NCBI GenBank assembly: GCA_965217825.1
Contig: OZ244571.1
Coordinates: 1,612,001 to 1,676,000 of the forward strand
DNA length: 64,000 nucleotides
Reading direction: 5' to 3'
Source: VXNE01 sp965217825
Lineage (GTDB): Bacteria; Pseudomonadota; Gammaproteobacteria; Pseudomonadales; Azotimanducaceae
Shown: positions 33,127 to 41,746 of the stretch, piece by piece
Position numbering within the stretch: position 1 is the stretch's first letter
How the letters are laid out: every line of letters begins with the position of its first letter
Notes under the pieces: generated by a model
The model's input: the letters and a program-made list of their open reading frames with translations, nothing else
Databases searched by the model: none
Told to the model about the DNA's origin: nothing
Made by a program: the position numbers and the translations under genes

Positions 33127-34011
33127 TTACCTGACTTTGAACATTCCGCCGGCTGGTCCGCCACCCCTGCCAATGGTCCACTGCCAGAAGCCGGGGGTGA
33201 CACAGTTTTCCGGTAGCAGGCGGGAGCACTTGTCCTCAGGCCTCATGTAGGTCTTGACCGTGCCGGGTTCCCATTCGACAAAGTAGCTACGGTCGCGATT
33301 GGTGTCGACCGGGCCGCGCCCCTGCCGCATCAGGCACCCCGTGCCGCCATCGATGGCGAACGAAATGGTATTGCCGCCCTCGGTGCCTTGCGCCTTCAGC
33401 TTCTTGATCGTGGCCTCATCCAGGCCGCCCGGAGTGAAATCCATGGACAGCCTGACCTTGCCCTCATAGATCACTTCCGAATGATCCTTCTCCACCGTCA
33501 TCTCGTCGCACACGTACTTGGGCCAACCCCAGCAGTTGCCGTTCAGGCAGGTATGGAAGTTCGGTACCGGGACGCTGATCACCAGCCAGGATTCGATACC
33601 GTCGGGACACAACGCCTTAACCATCACCCGGCCTTCCATGAAGGGTGCCGGACCTCGATTGATGTCCCAGTAGGAGACCATCACTTCCGGCTTCTCCGGC
33701 ATGGCGAGCGGTGCGTACATGTACGACTCGTACAGGTCGAGGTCAGCCGGCTCGATGATGGTGCAGTGGCCATAGGACCCGGCCCCCGCCTTTGCCAGCT
33801 CTTCGCACGCTTCGTCGGAAAGCCTCGGAGACGGTTTGCCCCCTATGCCCATGCCTATGAGTACGTCCTCGTCAGAGTCGACCCAGCGGGCGACGTTTTC
33901 GCGCCGGACCCTGGTGAGGATCATCTGATCCTCCTCGGTCTTCACGTCGGATGGACGCATCTGCTTGCCCCGCGCATGTTTTTCTCTCGGAAAGGTAACT
34001 AGCGTACCCAT
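33127..34011 (-). CDS. Acetoacetate-decarboxylase-like protein, intact copy
   Basis: 294 residues from ATG 34011. The central text (FMEGRVMVKALCPDGIESWL, then NCWGWPKYVCDEMTV) resembles the acetoacetate decarboxylase fold, in which a Gly-x-Pro-Lys turn carries the Schiff-base lysine. Here that lysine is followed by Tyr rather than the usual second lysine, so the classical pKa-lowering neighbour is missing and decarboxylase activity is doubtful. The C-terminus is Gly-rich (TIGRGGGPAGGMFKV). A near-identical second copy lies upstream at 34228-35123. The family call is moderate; the function is inference. Confidence 0.65.
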   Translation of the reverse strand: MGTLVTFPREKHARGKQMRPSDVKTEEDQMILTRVRRENVARWVDSDEDVLIGMGIGGKPSPRLSDEACEELAKAGAGSYGHCTIIEPADLDLYESYMYAPLAMPEKPEVMVSYWDINRGPAPFMEGRVMVKALCPDGIESWLVISVPVPNFHTCLNGNCWGWPKYVCDEMTVEKDHSEVIYEGKVRLSMDFTPGGLDEATIKKLKAQGTEGGNTISFAIDGGTGCLMRQGRGPVDTNRDRSYFVEWEPGTVKTYMRPEDKCSRLLPENCVTPGFWQWTIGRGGGPAGGMFKVR

Positions 34012-34076
34012 ACGCAACAGGTCCTCATTTCATTGATTCGTCGGAATCCGACACGAGCGATCCGCGGGACTTTCCA

Positions 34077-34127
34077 TGGGCGGACTGGGACAACCTGCAC
34101 GAGTTGCACGGGCAGGGTAAGAAATAA
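34077..34127 (+). pseudogene. Orphan 3' tail of a duplicated cupin gene
   Basis: Seventeen codons, WADWDNLHELHGQGKK and a TAA stop, match the end of the intact cupin (WADWDNLHDLN...). No cupin sequence precedes them; the DNA upstream is the promoter region of the first decarboxylase-like gene. This fixes the left junction of the tandem duplication at about 34076. Confidence 0.75.
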
Positions 34128-34134
34128 CGGGCCA

Positions 34135-34158
34135 GCGAGGCGGCTGGTGCCGCCTCGC
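34135..34158. terminator. Stem-loop terminator after the cupin tail
   Basis: GCGAGGCGGC, loop TGGT, GCCGCCTCGC: a perfect 10-bp stem at the position that corresponds to the first imperfect stem after the intact cupin. Part of the duplicated unit. Confidence 0.5.
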
Positions 34159-34191
34159 CGGCGCCCGCGTTTGATTGAGCTAGTGTCGGTC

Positions 34192-34217
34192 GGACTTGCC
34201 GCAATTGCGGCAAGTCC
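34192..34217. terminator. Perfect 26-bp palindrome, likely terminator
   Basis: A complete inverted repeat with 13-base arms, centred on AATT (GGACTTGCCGC, AATT, GCGGCAAGTCC). It lies 10 bp after the stop of the second decarboxylase-like gene. It replaces the CCAGGG stem found at the matching place in the first unit, so it arose or was inserted after the duplication. Confidence 0.55.
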
Positions 34218-34227
34218 CGCCAGTTAG

Positions 34228-35123
34228 CTAGCCCGTGACCTTGAACATCCCGCCAGCGGGGCCGCCGCCCCTGCCAATGGACCACTGCCAGAAGCCGGGG
34301 GTAACACAGTTTTCCGGTAGCAAGCCGGCGCACTTGTCCTCCGGCCGCATGAAGGTCTTGATCATGCCGGCTTCCCATTCGGCAAAGTAGCTACGGTCGC
34401 GATTGGTGTCGACCGGGCCGCGCCCCTGCCGCATCAGGCACCCCGTGCCTCCATCGATGGCGAACGAAATGGTATTGCCGCCCTCGGTGCCTTGCGCCTT
34501 CAGCTTCTCGATCGTGGCCTCATCCAGGCCGCCCGGAGTGAAATCCATGGACAGCCTGACCTTGCCCTCATAGATCACTTCCGAATGATCCTTCTCCACC
34601 GTCATCTCGTCGCACACGTACTTGGGCCAACCCCAGCAGTTGCCTTCGACACAGGTATAAAAGTTGGGCACCGGGACGCTGATCACCAGCCAGGATTCGA
34701 TCCCGTCGGGACACAACGCCTTGACCATCACCCGGCCCTCCATGAAGGGGGCTACGCCCCGGTTCATGTCCCAGTAGGAGACCATCACTTCCGGCTTCTC
34801 CGGCATGGCGAGCGGCGCGTACATGTACGACTCGTACAGATCGAGGTCGGCCGGCTCGATGATGGTGCAGTGGCCCCAGGACCCGGCGCCCGCCTCTGCC
34901 AGTTCGGCGCACTCTTCGTCGGTAAGCGCCGGACGGGGTGTGCCGCCGCCGCCCATGTCCATGCCTACGATCACGTCCCGGTCGCGATCGTCGACCCACC
35001 GGGCGACGTTTCGAGCAGAATCCTGGCGAGGATCGCTCGGTCCTCCTCGGATTTCATATCGGTAAAACGCATCTGCTCGCCAGACGCGTGCTTTTCTCTT
35101 GGAAAGGTAACTATCTTACCCAT
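34228..35123 (-). pseudogene. Acetoacetate-decarboxylase-like protein, second copy, frameshifted
   Basis: From ATG 35123 the frame matches the intact copy (MGKIVTFPREKHASGEQMRF). A TTTT run of copy 1 is TTT here (35009-35011), and after this 1-base loss the frame ends at a TGA 15 codons later. Downstream, from GTG 34974, the remaining 248 residues are open and about as conserved as the body of copy 1 (including WGWPKYV), so the damage is recent, or translation restarts internally. The Met/Gly-rich MDMGGGG segment differs from copy 1. The upstream leader (CCTCATTTCATT) is also duplicated. Confidence 0.75.
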
Positions 35124-35309
35124 GCGCAATAAGTCCTCATTTCATTTATTTCGTGGAGCCCGAACGACCGATCCGCCGGACCTCTCCATTACCATCGTAG
35201 CCCTGTCGTGGGTTCCCTGATCGGCCCATGGCTAACTTGATGTTAACTGAGCCTTCTTCCGAGGGTCAACGCGCCGCCCGGACTGGCTCGGGGCCGCTGG
35301 GGCGCACAG

Positions 35310-36305
35310 TCAGCGTTCGCGGACCTCCGTCGACAGCTCGCGGCTGCGCAGCCAGGTCTCGAGATTGCTGAGAAAGATCAAGCGCGCCCGCTCGAAATTG
35401 CCCTTGCCGGTCCAGGCTGCGTGCGGCGTGATGATGACGTTGGGCATGTCCCACAGCGGCGACTCGGCCGGAAGCGGCTCAACCTCGAAGACGTCGAGGT
35501 AGGCGCCCGCGATGCGGTTCGACTGCAACCCTTCGATGAGTGCGGACTCGTCGATGATCCGGCCCCGGGCAACGTTTATGACGTGTGCGCCCTCGGGGAG
35601 CAGCGCCAACCGACGCGCATCGATGGCGCCGCGCGTGTCGCTCGTCAGGTTGGCGGTGACGGCGAGCCAGTCGGCCCGAGGCAGGACCGTATCGAGGGCA
35701 TCGGGATGCACGACCTCATCGGCCTGGTCGTGATCGGTTCCCGGACTGCGGCGGACGCCGATCACGTACACGCCGAAGGCGCGGGCCAGCCGCGCGAGTT
35801 CGCCGCCTATGGTGCCGAGGCCATACACCACGAGCGTCTGGCCGCTGATGTCCTTCGGGTGCGATTCGACCGGCAGGTGCCCCCAGAGGCGATCGCGTTG
35901 CAACGCCTGGTAGTAAGGCAGGCGCCGCGCGAGCGAGAGCAGCCCCGCCATGGCCGTGTGCGCGATGGGCTCGGCGGCGGCGCCGGGCGAGTTGGACAAC
36001 CGTACCCCGCGATCGAGCATGGCCCCGAAACGGGGATTGTCGATCCCGGCGAAGCCCAGGTGGACCCAGCGCAGGTTGGGCAGTGCCTCGATCAGATCGA
36101 AGAAATGCCCGAATGCACCCATGCGCACGAGATCGGGCGAACCGTATGCGATCTCGATTTCCTCCCGCTGTGCGACGGTGAGATCTCCGTCGTCGACGAA
36201 GAGACGCGGCTCGATCATCGTGCCCGTTCGTTCGGATATGGCGGCGAGTTCGGCGCGGCTCGCCTCTGCCACTGCGACCGTGAGGAGCGGCTGACTGATT
36301 TTCAT
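35310..36305 (-). CDS. D-2-hydroxyacid dehydrogenase, NAD-binding
   Basis: 331 residues from ATG 36305, inside the ATGA overlap with the membrane-protein gene upstream. The Rossmann motif VVYGLGTIGGELARLA lies near residue 135. The catalytic Arg (NVARGRIID), Glu (DVFEVEPLP) and His (ITPHAAWTG) of the family are all present in the right order. It belongs to the GhrA/SerA-like superfamily that reduces 2-oxoacids such as glyoxylate or hydroxypyruvate. Specificity cannot be read from sequence. It is co-transcribed with the small membrane protein. Confidence 0.85.
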   Translation of the reverse strand: MKISQPLLTVAVAEASRAELAAISERTGTMIEPRLFVDDGDLTVAQREEIEIAYGSPDLVRMGAFGHFFDLIEALPNLRWVHLGFAGIDNPRFGAMLDRGVRLSNSPGAAAEPIAHTAMAGLLSLARRLPYYQALQRDRLWGHLPVESHPKDISGQTLVVYGLGTIGGELARLARAFGVYVIGVRRSPGTDHDQADEVVHPDALDTVLPRADWLAVTANLTSDTRGAIDARRLALLPEGAHVINVARGRIIDESALIEGLQSNRIAGAYLDVFEVEPLPAESPLWDMPNVIITPHAAWTGKGNFERARLIFLSNLETWLRSRELSTEVRER

Positions 36306-36736
36306 GCCGAAGCCCTTGGCTCCGGCCGCTGGCGAAACGCGGGACGAGCCCGCCACAGGGCGATGGTTGGCAACATGAACACTGCCGCCGCCACGAAGCC
36401 CGCCAACCAGCCGGCACCGCGCTCATCCACCAGGTTCCAGATCAGCATCCCTAGAGAGACCTGTGCCGCGTACACCGCCGCCCACGGCCACATCCAGTGC
36501 GCCATCTTCCAGAACCCATAGGCCCCGGCGCCGTATATCAGCCAGTGCAGCGGTTCGGTCGCCTTCGCCCACCAGCCGTGCAGCACAAACCCGAACCAGA
36601 CTTCCTCGTCCACCGCAACGGGCTTCCAAAATAGATCGAACGGCAGATAGATGAACGTCATGTAAAGGCAGAACAGGAAGATGAGATTCATCCACCAACT
36701 GCGCTTGGCCCACTCGGACCGGATGTCGAAATTCAC
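36302..36736 (-). CDS. Four-helix integral membrane protein of unknown function
   Basis: 144 residues, rich in Trp and Phe. Predicted membrane segments: MNLIFLFCLYMTFIYLPF (about 16-33), a helix around WFGFVLHGWW/PLHWLIYGAGAYGF (about 47-75), MWPWAAVYAAQVSLGMLIW (about 82-100) and WLAGFVAAAVFMLPTIALW (about 110-128). The N-terminus and the Arg/Pro-rich C-terminus are soluble. I do not recognise the family. Its stop overlaps the start of the dehydrogenase gene, so the two proteins are made together and may be functionally linked. Confidence 0.7.
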   Translation of the reverse strand: MNFDIRSEWAKRSWWMNLIFLFCLYMTFIYLPFDLFWKPVAVDEEVWFGFVLHGWWAKATEPLHWLIYGAGAYGFWKMAHWMWPWAAVYAAQVSLGMLIWNLVDERGAGWLAGFVAAAVFMLPTIALWRARPAFRQRPEPRASA

Positions 36737-36762
36737 AGGCGGTCCGTGTCCAACGAAGGGTC

Positions 36763-36950
36763 AATCAGGGGGCGAAGTATGTTCGTGATCGCCGCATTCA
36801 ATCCAGCGTCAAGGGATCGTGCGTGATCTTCGGCCGTCGCAGGTGCGTCGGGGGCAACCACGTGGTCGCGTCGCCGCGAACCCACCAGTGGGCGCGGCGT
36901 TCGGTCCACGACCAGCCGCCGGGTTTCGGCAATTGAGCGCGGAGAAGAAG
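36763..36950 (-). pseudogene. Orphan 3' end of a lipase-maturation-factor-like gene
   Basis: On the minus strand one frame reads PKPGGWSWTERRAHWWVRGD, then ATTWLPPTHLRRPKITHDP and a stop. The second half is almost identical to the C-terminus of the complete gene at 37949-39727, and about 30 bp beyond the stop are shared too. Upstream of WWVRG the text differs from that gene, so this is the tail of a related paralogue or a converted copy. It forms the left member of a direct repeat pair with 37912-38040. Confidence 0.65.
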
Positions 36951-36960
36951 GTTGACTCAT

Positions 36961-37911
36961 TGCGCCCAGCTTGTCGATAATCTCCGCGATTCCTCCTTTA
37001 TCGGATCAGTCGTGCGGAGAAATCTCTAACTGTCCGGACGGGTCCCTCGCTAGGCGGTCTTGTCGCGCCTAATCCGAGCGGCTCATCGATGTCCCAGCAG
37101 TTTCAAAGGCAAGATTTTATGTAATCCAAATGTGGGCCTGTATGGCCCACTTTGATATTGCGTTGAGCAAGATCTGTGCCCGACTGGAATTCCCTTACGC
37201 GCCGAGCGCTTGATCGACTTCAGGCGGATCAAGTCATGGTGCCCGGAGCCAAACTCCACCGAGAGATGGAGTTGATTGGAAGTGAGTCGGCATTCGATGT
37301 CGCCGGGCATGTGCTGCCTCCGGCCGCACCTTTAGCAACTTGGTCAACGAAGTTGAGGGCGTGGTAATTCGTGCGCGCCCGGGTAGTGACATTTTGGTGG
37401 GGCTTGAAGGCTCTCTGCCGCCACCCTCCAGTACATCCGCCATCGCCGATTCGACCGGATCGGCACGCCTTCCATCGATTCACCACTGCTCCTTCCGGAA
37501 ACTGCCTTCTCTGCTGAAATTGGCGTAGCTGCCATGTGGCGACGCGCGACGAGGGTGCGTGAAGACAGAGACTCGATCGGTGCGGTAGTTAACGTTATCG
37601 GTCGATTTAGGAAACACCATCGGAGATCGGAGAAATGGCGAGATGTCGAGAATTTGACATTTGGCCGAGGAGCAAGTCATGGGGGCCAGCACTTGCCCGG
37701 GTGGCGGAGGATGAAGCTTACGTTTCGTCTGCCGGATGGCTTCCACTTCGACGTAAGGCATGATGCAAACCGTGTTTTTTTCGTGCGCAACGAAAGAGGG
37801 CAGGTGCTGAAATTCCAGCGGTACACGAACATTGATGCGCACGGCTATATACGTGGAGGAGGTTGAGAAACACCTTGTTGGCCGTGATATAGGCTGACTT
37901 GGCGCAAAGCG
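36961..37911. other. Gene-poor segment between two copies of a gene tail
   Basis: About 950 bp, less GC-rich to the eye than its surroundings. No recognised gene lies here. The best candidate is a 51-codon plus-strand frame at 37711-37866 with GGAGG directly before ATG, encoding MKLTFRLPDGFHFDVRHDAN and a basic end; the spacing is too short for a normal ribosome site, so it is unsupported. The segment is bounded by the direct repeats 36763-36892 and 37912-38040. Confidence 0.4.
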
Positions 37912-38040
37912 TCGATCAAGGGGCGAAGTATGTCGGTGATCGCGGCATTCAATCCAGCGTCAAGGGGTCGTGCGTGATCTTCGGCCGTCGCAGGTGCGTC
38001 GGGGGCAACCAGGTGGTCGCGTCGCCGCGAACCCACCAGT
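37912..38040. repeat. Right copy of the 3'-tail direct repeat
   Basis: About 128 bp, some 93-95 percent identical by eye to 36763-36892. It includes the last 30 codons of the lipase-maturation-factor gene and about 35 bp after its stop. Both copies have the same orientation. Confidence 0.75.
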
Positions 38041-39727
38041 TGCCTGTCAACAGCTTTTGCTCCGGTGTCGAGAATCGATACCGATGGCGCACGATACGGA
38101 CGAACTTCGGTCGCGCGCCATCGAAAGGATCGGCGACCAGCTTGAGCACCTCAGGACGCGCTTCGAGCAGCGCCAGCGCAAAGTCGTAGATCCAGGGCGC
38201 ACCCTCCGGCGTCGTCAATGCGGCGAACCACATCTGCCAGTCGAGGCGCGGCTGATGCGGCGTCGCCCAGCGGGGCCGGGCAGCGACATTGCCCGGTTTG
38301 AACGGGAACGCGTAGGGCACCCAGGCGCTGCCGTCCATGGATCCCTCGACGACGAGTTCGTCCCGGCGCGTCGTCATGACGGCGAACAGACCGTACGGGT
38401 TCGCCAGTCGCAATGGCGCTGCCGCCTCGGTGAGGACGGCTATCGGCGCCGGCAGCCGAAACACGGCGTGAAAGGTGACGAGGATGCCGAGCGCCATGAC
38501 GCAGGCGGCCAGCGTTGTGGACACCTTGCGCCCGGATGCCGTCGCGACGCCGTGAACGATGGGTTTCGTCCACCGATCATCGAGCAGCGCCACGCACAGC
38601 ACGATGGTCAGAATGTTGAAGAAGTTGTAGTTCCCGGTCGCGAAGATGAGCACTTCCAGGAGCACGAAGCCGCCGGCGGCTACAAGTCGGATATTGCGCG
38701 GCAGAAAGATGCAGAACGGCAGCGCGAGTTCGATGACGAATGTCATCCACACGGCCCACTCGAGGACGGTCGGCGGCAGATTGTGGACGTACCACGCGAG
38801 CGCGGTTGGCAGGGGCTGGGTCTCGAAGTGGAAGGCGAGGGCGGAGCCGTCGGCCCAGGTGGTATCGCCGCTGGCGAGCTTGACGAAGCCCGACAGGAAC
38901 ATGAATCGGAACAGCGCCAGCCGCGCGAGCCATATGCCGAATACGGGAGAGCGGGCAAGGACGGCGGCGATGATAAGGCATTCGATGAGGAAGACATCCC
39001 ACTGGTAAGACAGGAAGACCTGGCCAGCGCCGAGGAGAGAGAGGTAGCACGCGTAGGCGATCAGCGAAGCGACGCAGCGCCAGCGACCGAGCAACGCCGT
39101 CAGCGTCGCGAGCGTGCCGAGCGCGCATACCGCGTGCAAGGCTACGGGCGAGGTATCGAACCAGAAGACCGTCGGCAGGAACCAGAAGCGTTCTGGGCCG
39201 TAGGCGCTCGCGAGCGCATCGAAATAGTCTGCCGCCGGGAGCACCCCCTGCGGCCCGACCAGCCCGTCGATTTGCCACCAGAGGGAGAGATAAGCGAATA
39301 GACCGCAGAGCGCGATGCCGCGGATGATGAGGTCGGCGGTGACATCGAATTTGGCGCGGCGAAGCTGCTGTCCGAACATCGGCCGCGCGAGGGCGAGACA
39401 GAGTCCCCGGTGCCGTGCTATCCAACGGTACAGGACGTCCGAGAGGGCGGCGAATCCGGGCAGGCGTCGATGGAGGCGTTCCCAGAAGCGGATCCCGCCG
39501 ACGGCCAGCGTGCGAAAGGCAGCGCCGGCCCGTTCGAAGCGTTCTCCGTCAACGAAGAGTTGGATGCTATCGGCGAACTCAGCTTCGGTAATGGCGGGGT
39601 ATTCGGCCATGACCTCCTGGTAAGGCCGATATTCGACGGTATCCGCCGTGACCGATGCCGCGTATTCGACGGCATAGCGGCAGAACGCGCAATCGCCGTC
39701 GTAGACTAGCCGTGGCTTCATTGGCAT
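37949..39727 (-). CDS. DCC (DUF393) oxidoreductase - lipase maturation factor fusion
   Basis: 592 residues. The N-terminal part (about 4-120) is a DCC/DUF393 thiol-disulphide oxidoreductase-like domain with the YDGDCAFC motif. From about residue 130 on, the protein is a lipase maturation factor: WWQIDGLVGPQGVLPAADYF, several membrane helices (for example LIECLIIAAVLA, MTFVIELALPFCIFLPRNI, NYNFFNILTIVLCVALLDD) and a soluble C-terminal domain ending WWVRGDATTWLPP. LMF1-like proteins help lipases fold in the secretory pathway of animals; bacterial roles are poorly known. A redox domain fused to a folding factor suggests disulphide handling of secreted proteins. MPMKP offers two starts (39727 or 39721). 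Confidence 0.85.
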   Translation of the reverse strand: MPMKPRLVYDGDCAFCRYAVEYAASVTADTVEYRPYQEVMAEYPAITEAEFADSIQLFVDGERFERAGAAFRTLAVGGIRFWERLHRRLPGFAALSDVLYRWIARHRGLCLALARPMFGQQLRRAKFDVTADLIIRGIALCGLFAYLSLWWQIDGLVGPQGVLPAADYFDALASAYGPERFWFLPTVFWFDTSPVALHAVCALGTLATLTALLGRWRCVASLIAYACYLSLLGAGQVFLSYQWDVFLIECLIIAAVLARSPVFGIWLARLALFRFMFLSGFVKLASGDTTWADGSALAFHFETQPLPTALAWYVHNLPPTVLEWAVWMTFVIELALPFCIFLPRNIRLVAAGGFVLLEVLIFATGNYNFFNILTIVLCVALLDDRWTKPIVHGVATASGRKVSTTLAACVMALGILVTFHAVFRLPAPIAVLTEAAAPLRLANPYGLFAVMTTRRDELVVEGSMDGSAWVPYAFPFKPGNVAARPRWATPHQPRLDWQMWFAALTTPEGAPWIYDFALALLEARPEVLKLVADPFDGARPKFVRIVRHRYRFSTPEQKLLTGNWWVRGDATTWLPPTHLRRPKITHDPLTLD

Positions 39728-39822
39728 CGATCATAGCCCGCGGGAGAGCTTCGCGGCAGTCGCGATGTCGGGTAACCTGCAACTGGAAGCTCGCCAATGG
39801 GCGGGCACTTGAGGAGTATCGA

Positions 39823-40263
39823 ATGAAAGGCTTCGCGTTGACATTGGTGGCTGTTGTCATCGTGCTCTATGTCGCCCTGATATACATTCCCATCGATCCG
39901 GAGGAACGTCGGCCGGGCACGCGCCTGAGCGGCGACTCCGCCTCCGTGCAGGACCCGGACTGGTCGTTCCTGCAGGGCCGCACCCAGGCCTGGCTGGAAA
40001 CGCGGACGTGGTACCTGATTCCGCACTCCATCACGGTCAGCGCCTGGGCGGATGACGGCACCCTGTACGTGGGATGTAGCCGGTGCGACACGAAAACATG
40101 GCCGAAGCACGTGGCGCGGGACAACCGGGTGCGGCTGAAGATCGGCGATGAAATCCATCTGCGCCGCGCGGTGCAAGTCACGGACCCCGCGGAGCTCCAG
40201 GCGGCCATGGGCGGGCGGGAGGTCGCGCCCGGATACGCCCTGTTCCGGATGGACCCGCGATGA
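39823..40263 (+). CDS. Membrane-anchored hypothetical protein, 146 aa
   Basis: Starts at ATG 39823, eight bases after GAGGAG. An N-terminal hydrophobic segment (ALTLVAVVIVLYVALIYIPI, residues 4-23) probably anchors it in the inner membrane with the rest in the periplasm. The soluble part (residues 45-146) contains TWYLIPHSITVSAWADDGTL, a CSRC pair and ARDNRVRLKIGDEIHLRRAV, which resembles small split-barrel (flavin-nitroreductase or PPOX-like) folds; this is only a guess. The CxxC pair could bind a metal or form a disulphide. It is divergent from the DCC-LMF gene. Confidence 0.6.
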   Translation: MKGFALTLVAVVIVLYVALIYIPIDPEERRPGTRLSGDSASVQDPDWSFLQGRTQAWLETRTWYLIPHSITVSAWADDGTLYVGCSRCDTKTWPKHVARDNRVRLKIGDEIHLRRAVQVTDPAELQAAMGGREVAPGYALFRMDPR

Positions 40264-40374
40264 CAGCGGTTTAGTCCATATGTGCGATCTCGCACGCAAG
40301 CCGCATCCGAGACCGTTTTACGCGAGCCCTGCTACGCTCGTAGAATCCTCGGGCACGTGTAGAGGAGAGAGTAG

Positions 40375-41235
40375 ATGTTGAACAAGATCGCCTACGCCGT
40401 CGGCGCGCTCGTCGTCCTGATGTTGCTGTTCGGATGTTTTGTCATTGTCGAGGCGGGCCATGTCGGTGTGGTGCGGAGGCTCGGCGCCGTGCAAATGGAG
40501 GCTCTGCCCGAGGGCATACACGGCAAACTGCCGTTGATAGACATCGTTGAAGAAGTCGATATCCGACTGCGCAAGGCGGAAAGCGAGGCGGTGGCGGCGT
40601 CCAGGGACCTGCAGGTCGTGCGCACCCAAGTCGCCGTGCAGTATTCGATGACCGGGGAGGTCATGCCGCTGACTTTTCAGAAGATCGGTACTCGCAGGGT
40701 GGTCGAGACAACCTTGGTGTCGCCGGCCATCATGGAATCCGTGAAGGCCGTGACGGCGCTCTACACGGCGGAGAACCTGGTGACCAACCGGGCGGAGGTC
40801 AAGAACAAGATCTAGTTGGCCATTGAGGCTTTCATCAACACGACGCTGGAGCAGAAGGACGTGGTCGGGGCGCTCAGCCTTGCCAACGTAGCCATCACGG
40901 ACTTCAGCTTTTCCGACGAGTTCAATCGTGCGATCGAAGAGAAGGTCAAGGCCGAGCAGGAAGCGCTCAAGGCGAAGAACGAGAAGCTCCGGCGCGTGAC
41001 CCAGGCGGAAGCCGCGGCGGCCGAGCGGACGCTGGCGGCGGATGCCGAGGCGTACCAGATCGAAGTCGCTTCCAAGGCGCGCGCGGAGGCGATTCGCCGG
41101 GAAGCGGAAGCCCTGCGCGACAATCCGTCGTTGATCCAGTTGCGCATCGCGGAAAAGTGGGATGGACAGTTGCCTCAGGTGGCGGGCGGCAACACGATCC
41201 CGCTGCTGAACATCGACGCGATGAAGAGCCAGTAG
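40375..41235 (+). pseudogene. SPFH/prohibitin-like membrane protein with an in-frame TAG
   Basis: From ATG 40375 (after GGAGAG): a signal-anchor (VGALVVLMLLFGCFVIVEAG), then the first half of a band-7/SPFH domain (HVGVVRRLGAV, VDIRLRKAESEAVAASRDLQ). A TAG at 40813-40815 ends it after NRAEVKNKI. The same frame continues without gap through the second half (AIEAFINTTLEQKDVVGALS, ITDFSFSDEFNRAIEEKVKA) and the Ala/Glu-rich coiled coil to 41235, as in intact prohibitin homologues. A single base change, such as CAG to TAG, explains it. SPFH proteins scaffold membrane microdomains or proteases; this allele would make only a half protein. Confidence 0.8.
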
Positions 41236-41248
41236 AACGGAGCGCGAT

Positions 41249-41674
41249 ATGCCAATCAAGAACGTCTTCGCCGAGGTGGAGGCGGTCAAGCGAGACATCG
41301 AGAACCTGACCATCGAGCAGTTCAAGGGCGAGTTCGAGGAAAACCCGGACTTGCTCCTGCTGGACATTCGCGAGATCCAGGAACAGGTCGACCTCGGCAC
41401 GATACCGGGCGCGTTGCACGCGCCAAGGGGCATGCTCGAATTCTGGGCGGATCCGGCGAGCGTCTACTACCGGGACTGGTTCAGGGAAGATCGTCGCACG
41501 GTGTTGTTCTGCGCTGCCGGGGGCCGCTCCGCCTTTGCGGTCAAGGCATTGCGGGACATGGGCTTCAAGGACGTGGCCCACCTCGAAGTCGGATTCAATG
41601 GCTGGCGGGAAGCCGGCGAAGCCGTGGAGGACGTCGGCGCGACGAGTCGCTGGGTGCGGCGCGAGTCGCGCTGA
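41249..41674 (+). CDS. Rhodanese-like sulfurtransferase, single domain
   Basis: 141 residues, starting 13 bp after the SPFH frame and probably on its transcript. The catalytic loop VLFCAAGGRSAFAVKAL carries the active Cys near residue 90, and the LLLDIREIQEQ segment is the usual CH2A element of rhodaneses. The YYRDWF insert before the active site and the GFKDVAHLEVGFNGWREAG end are typical. It transfers or carries sulfane sulphur; the acceptor is unknown. A second, two-domain sulfurtransferase lies at 45394-46263. Confidence 0.88.
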   Translation: MPIKNVFAEVEAVKRDIENLTIEQFKGEFEENPDLLLLDIREIQEQVDLGTIPGALHAPRGMLEFWADPASVYYRDWFREDRRTVLFCAAGGRSAFAVKALRDMGFKDVAHLEVGFNGWREAGEAVEDVGATSRWVRRESR

Positions 41675-41746
41675 GGTCGAATCGGACGCAGGCGGGTAGG
41701 TAAGGCTGCGACGTCGTTGCTCGGCTCGGGCCGCGTTGCAGCTTGG

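Noticed and set aside
37480..37866. Frames of 110-120 codons on both strands in the gene-poor segment
   Set aside because: They overlap each other, lack good ribosome sites and show no family text. Only noted within the segment entry.
40813..40815. TAG recoding (for example pyrrolysine) in the SPFH gene
   Set aside because: TAG is used as a normal stop by several genes in the window, and no recoding element is visible.
40318..41433. A 371-codon minus-strand frame opposite the SPFH gene
   Set aside because: It has His/Arg/Leu-rich text without recognisable domains; the plus-strand SPFH homology explains the open frame, including across the TAG.
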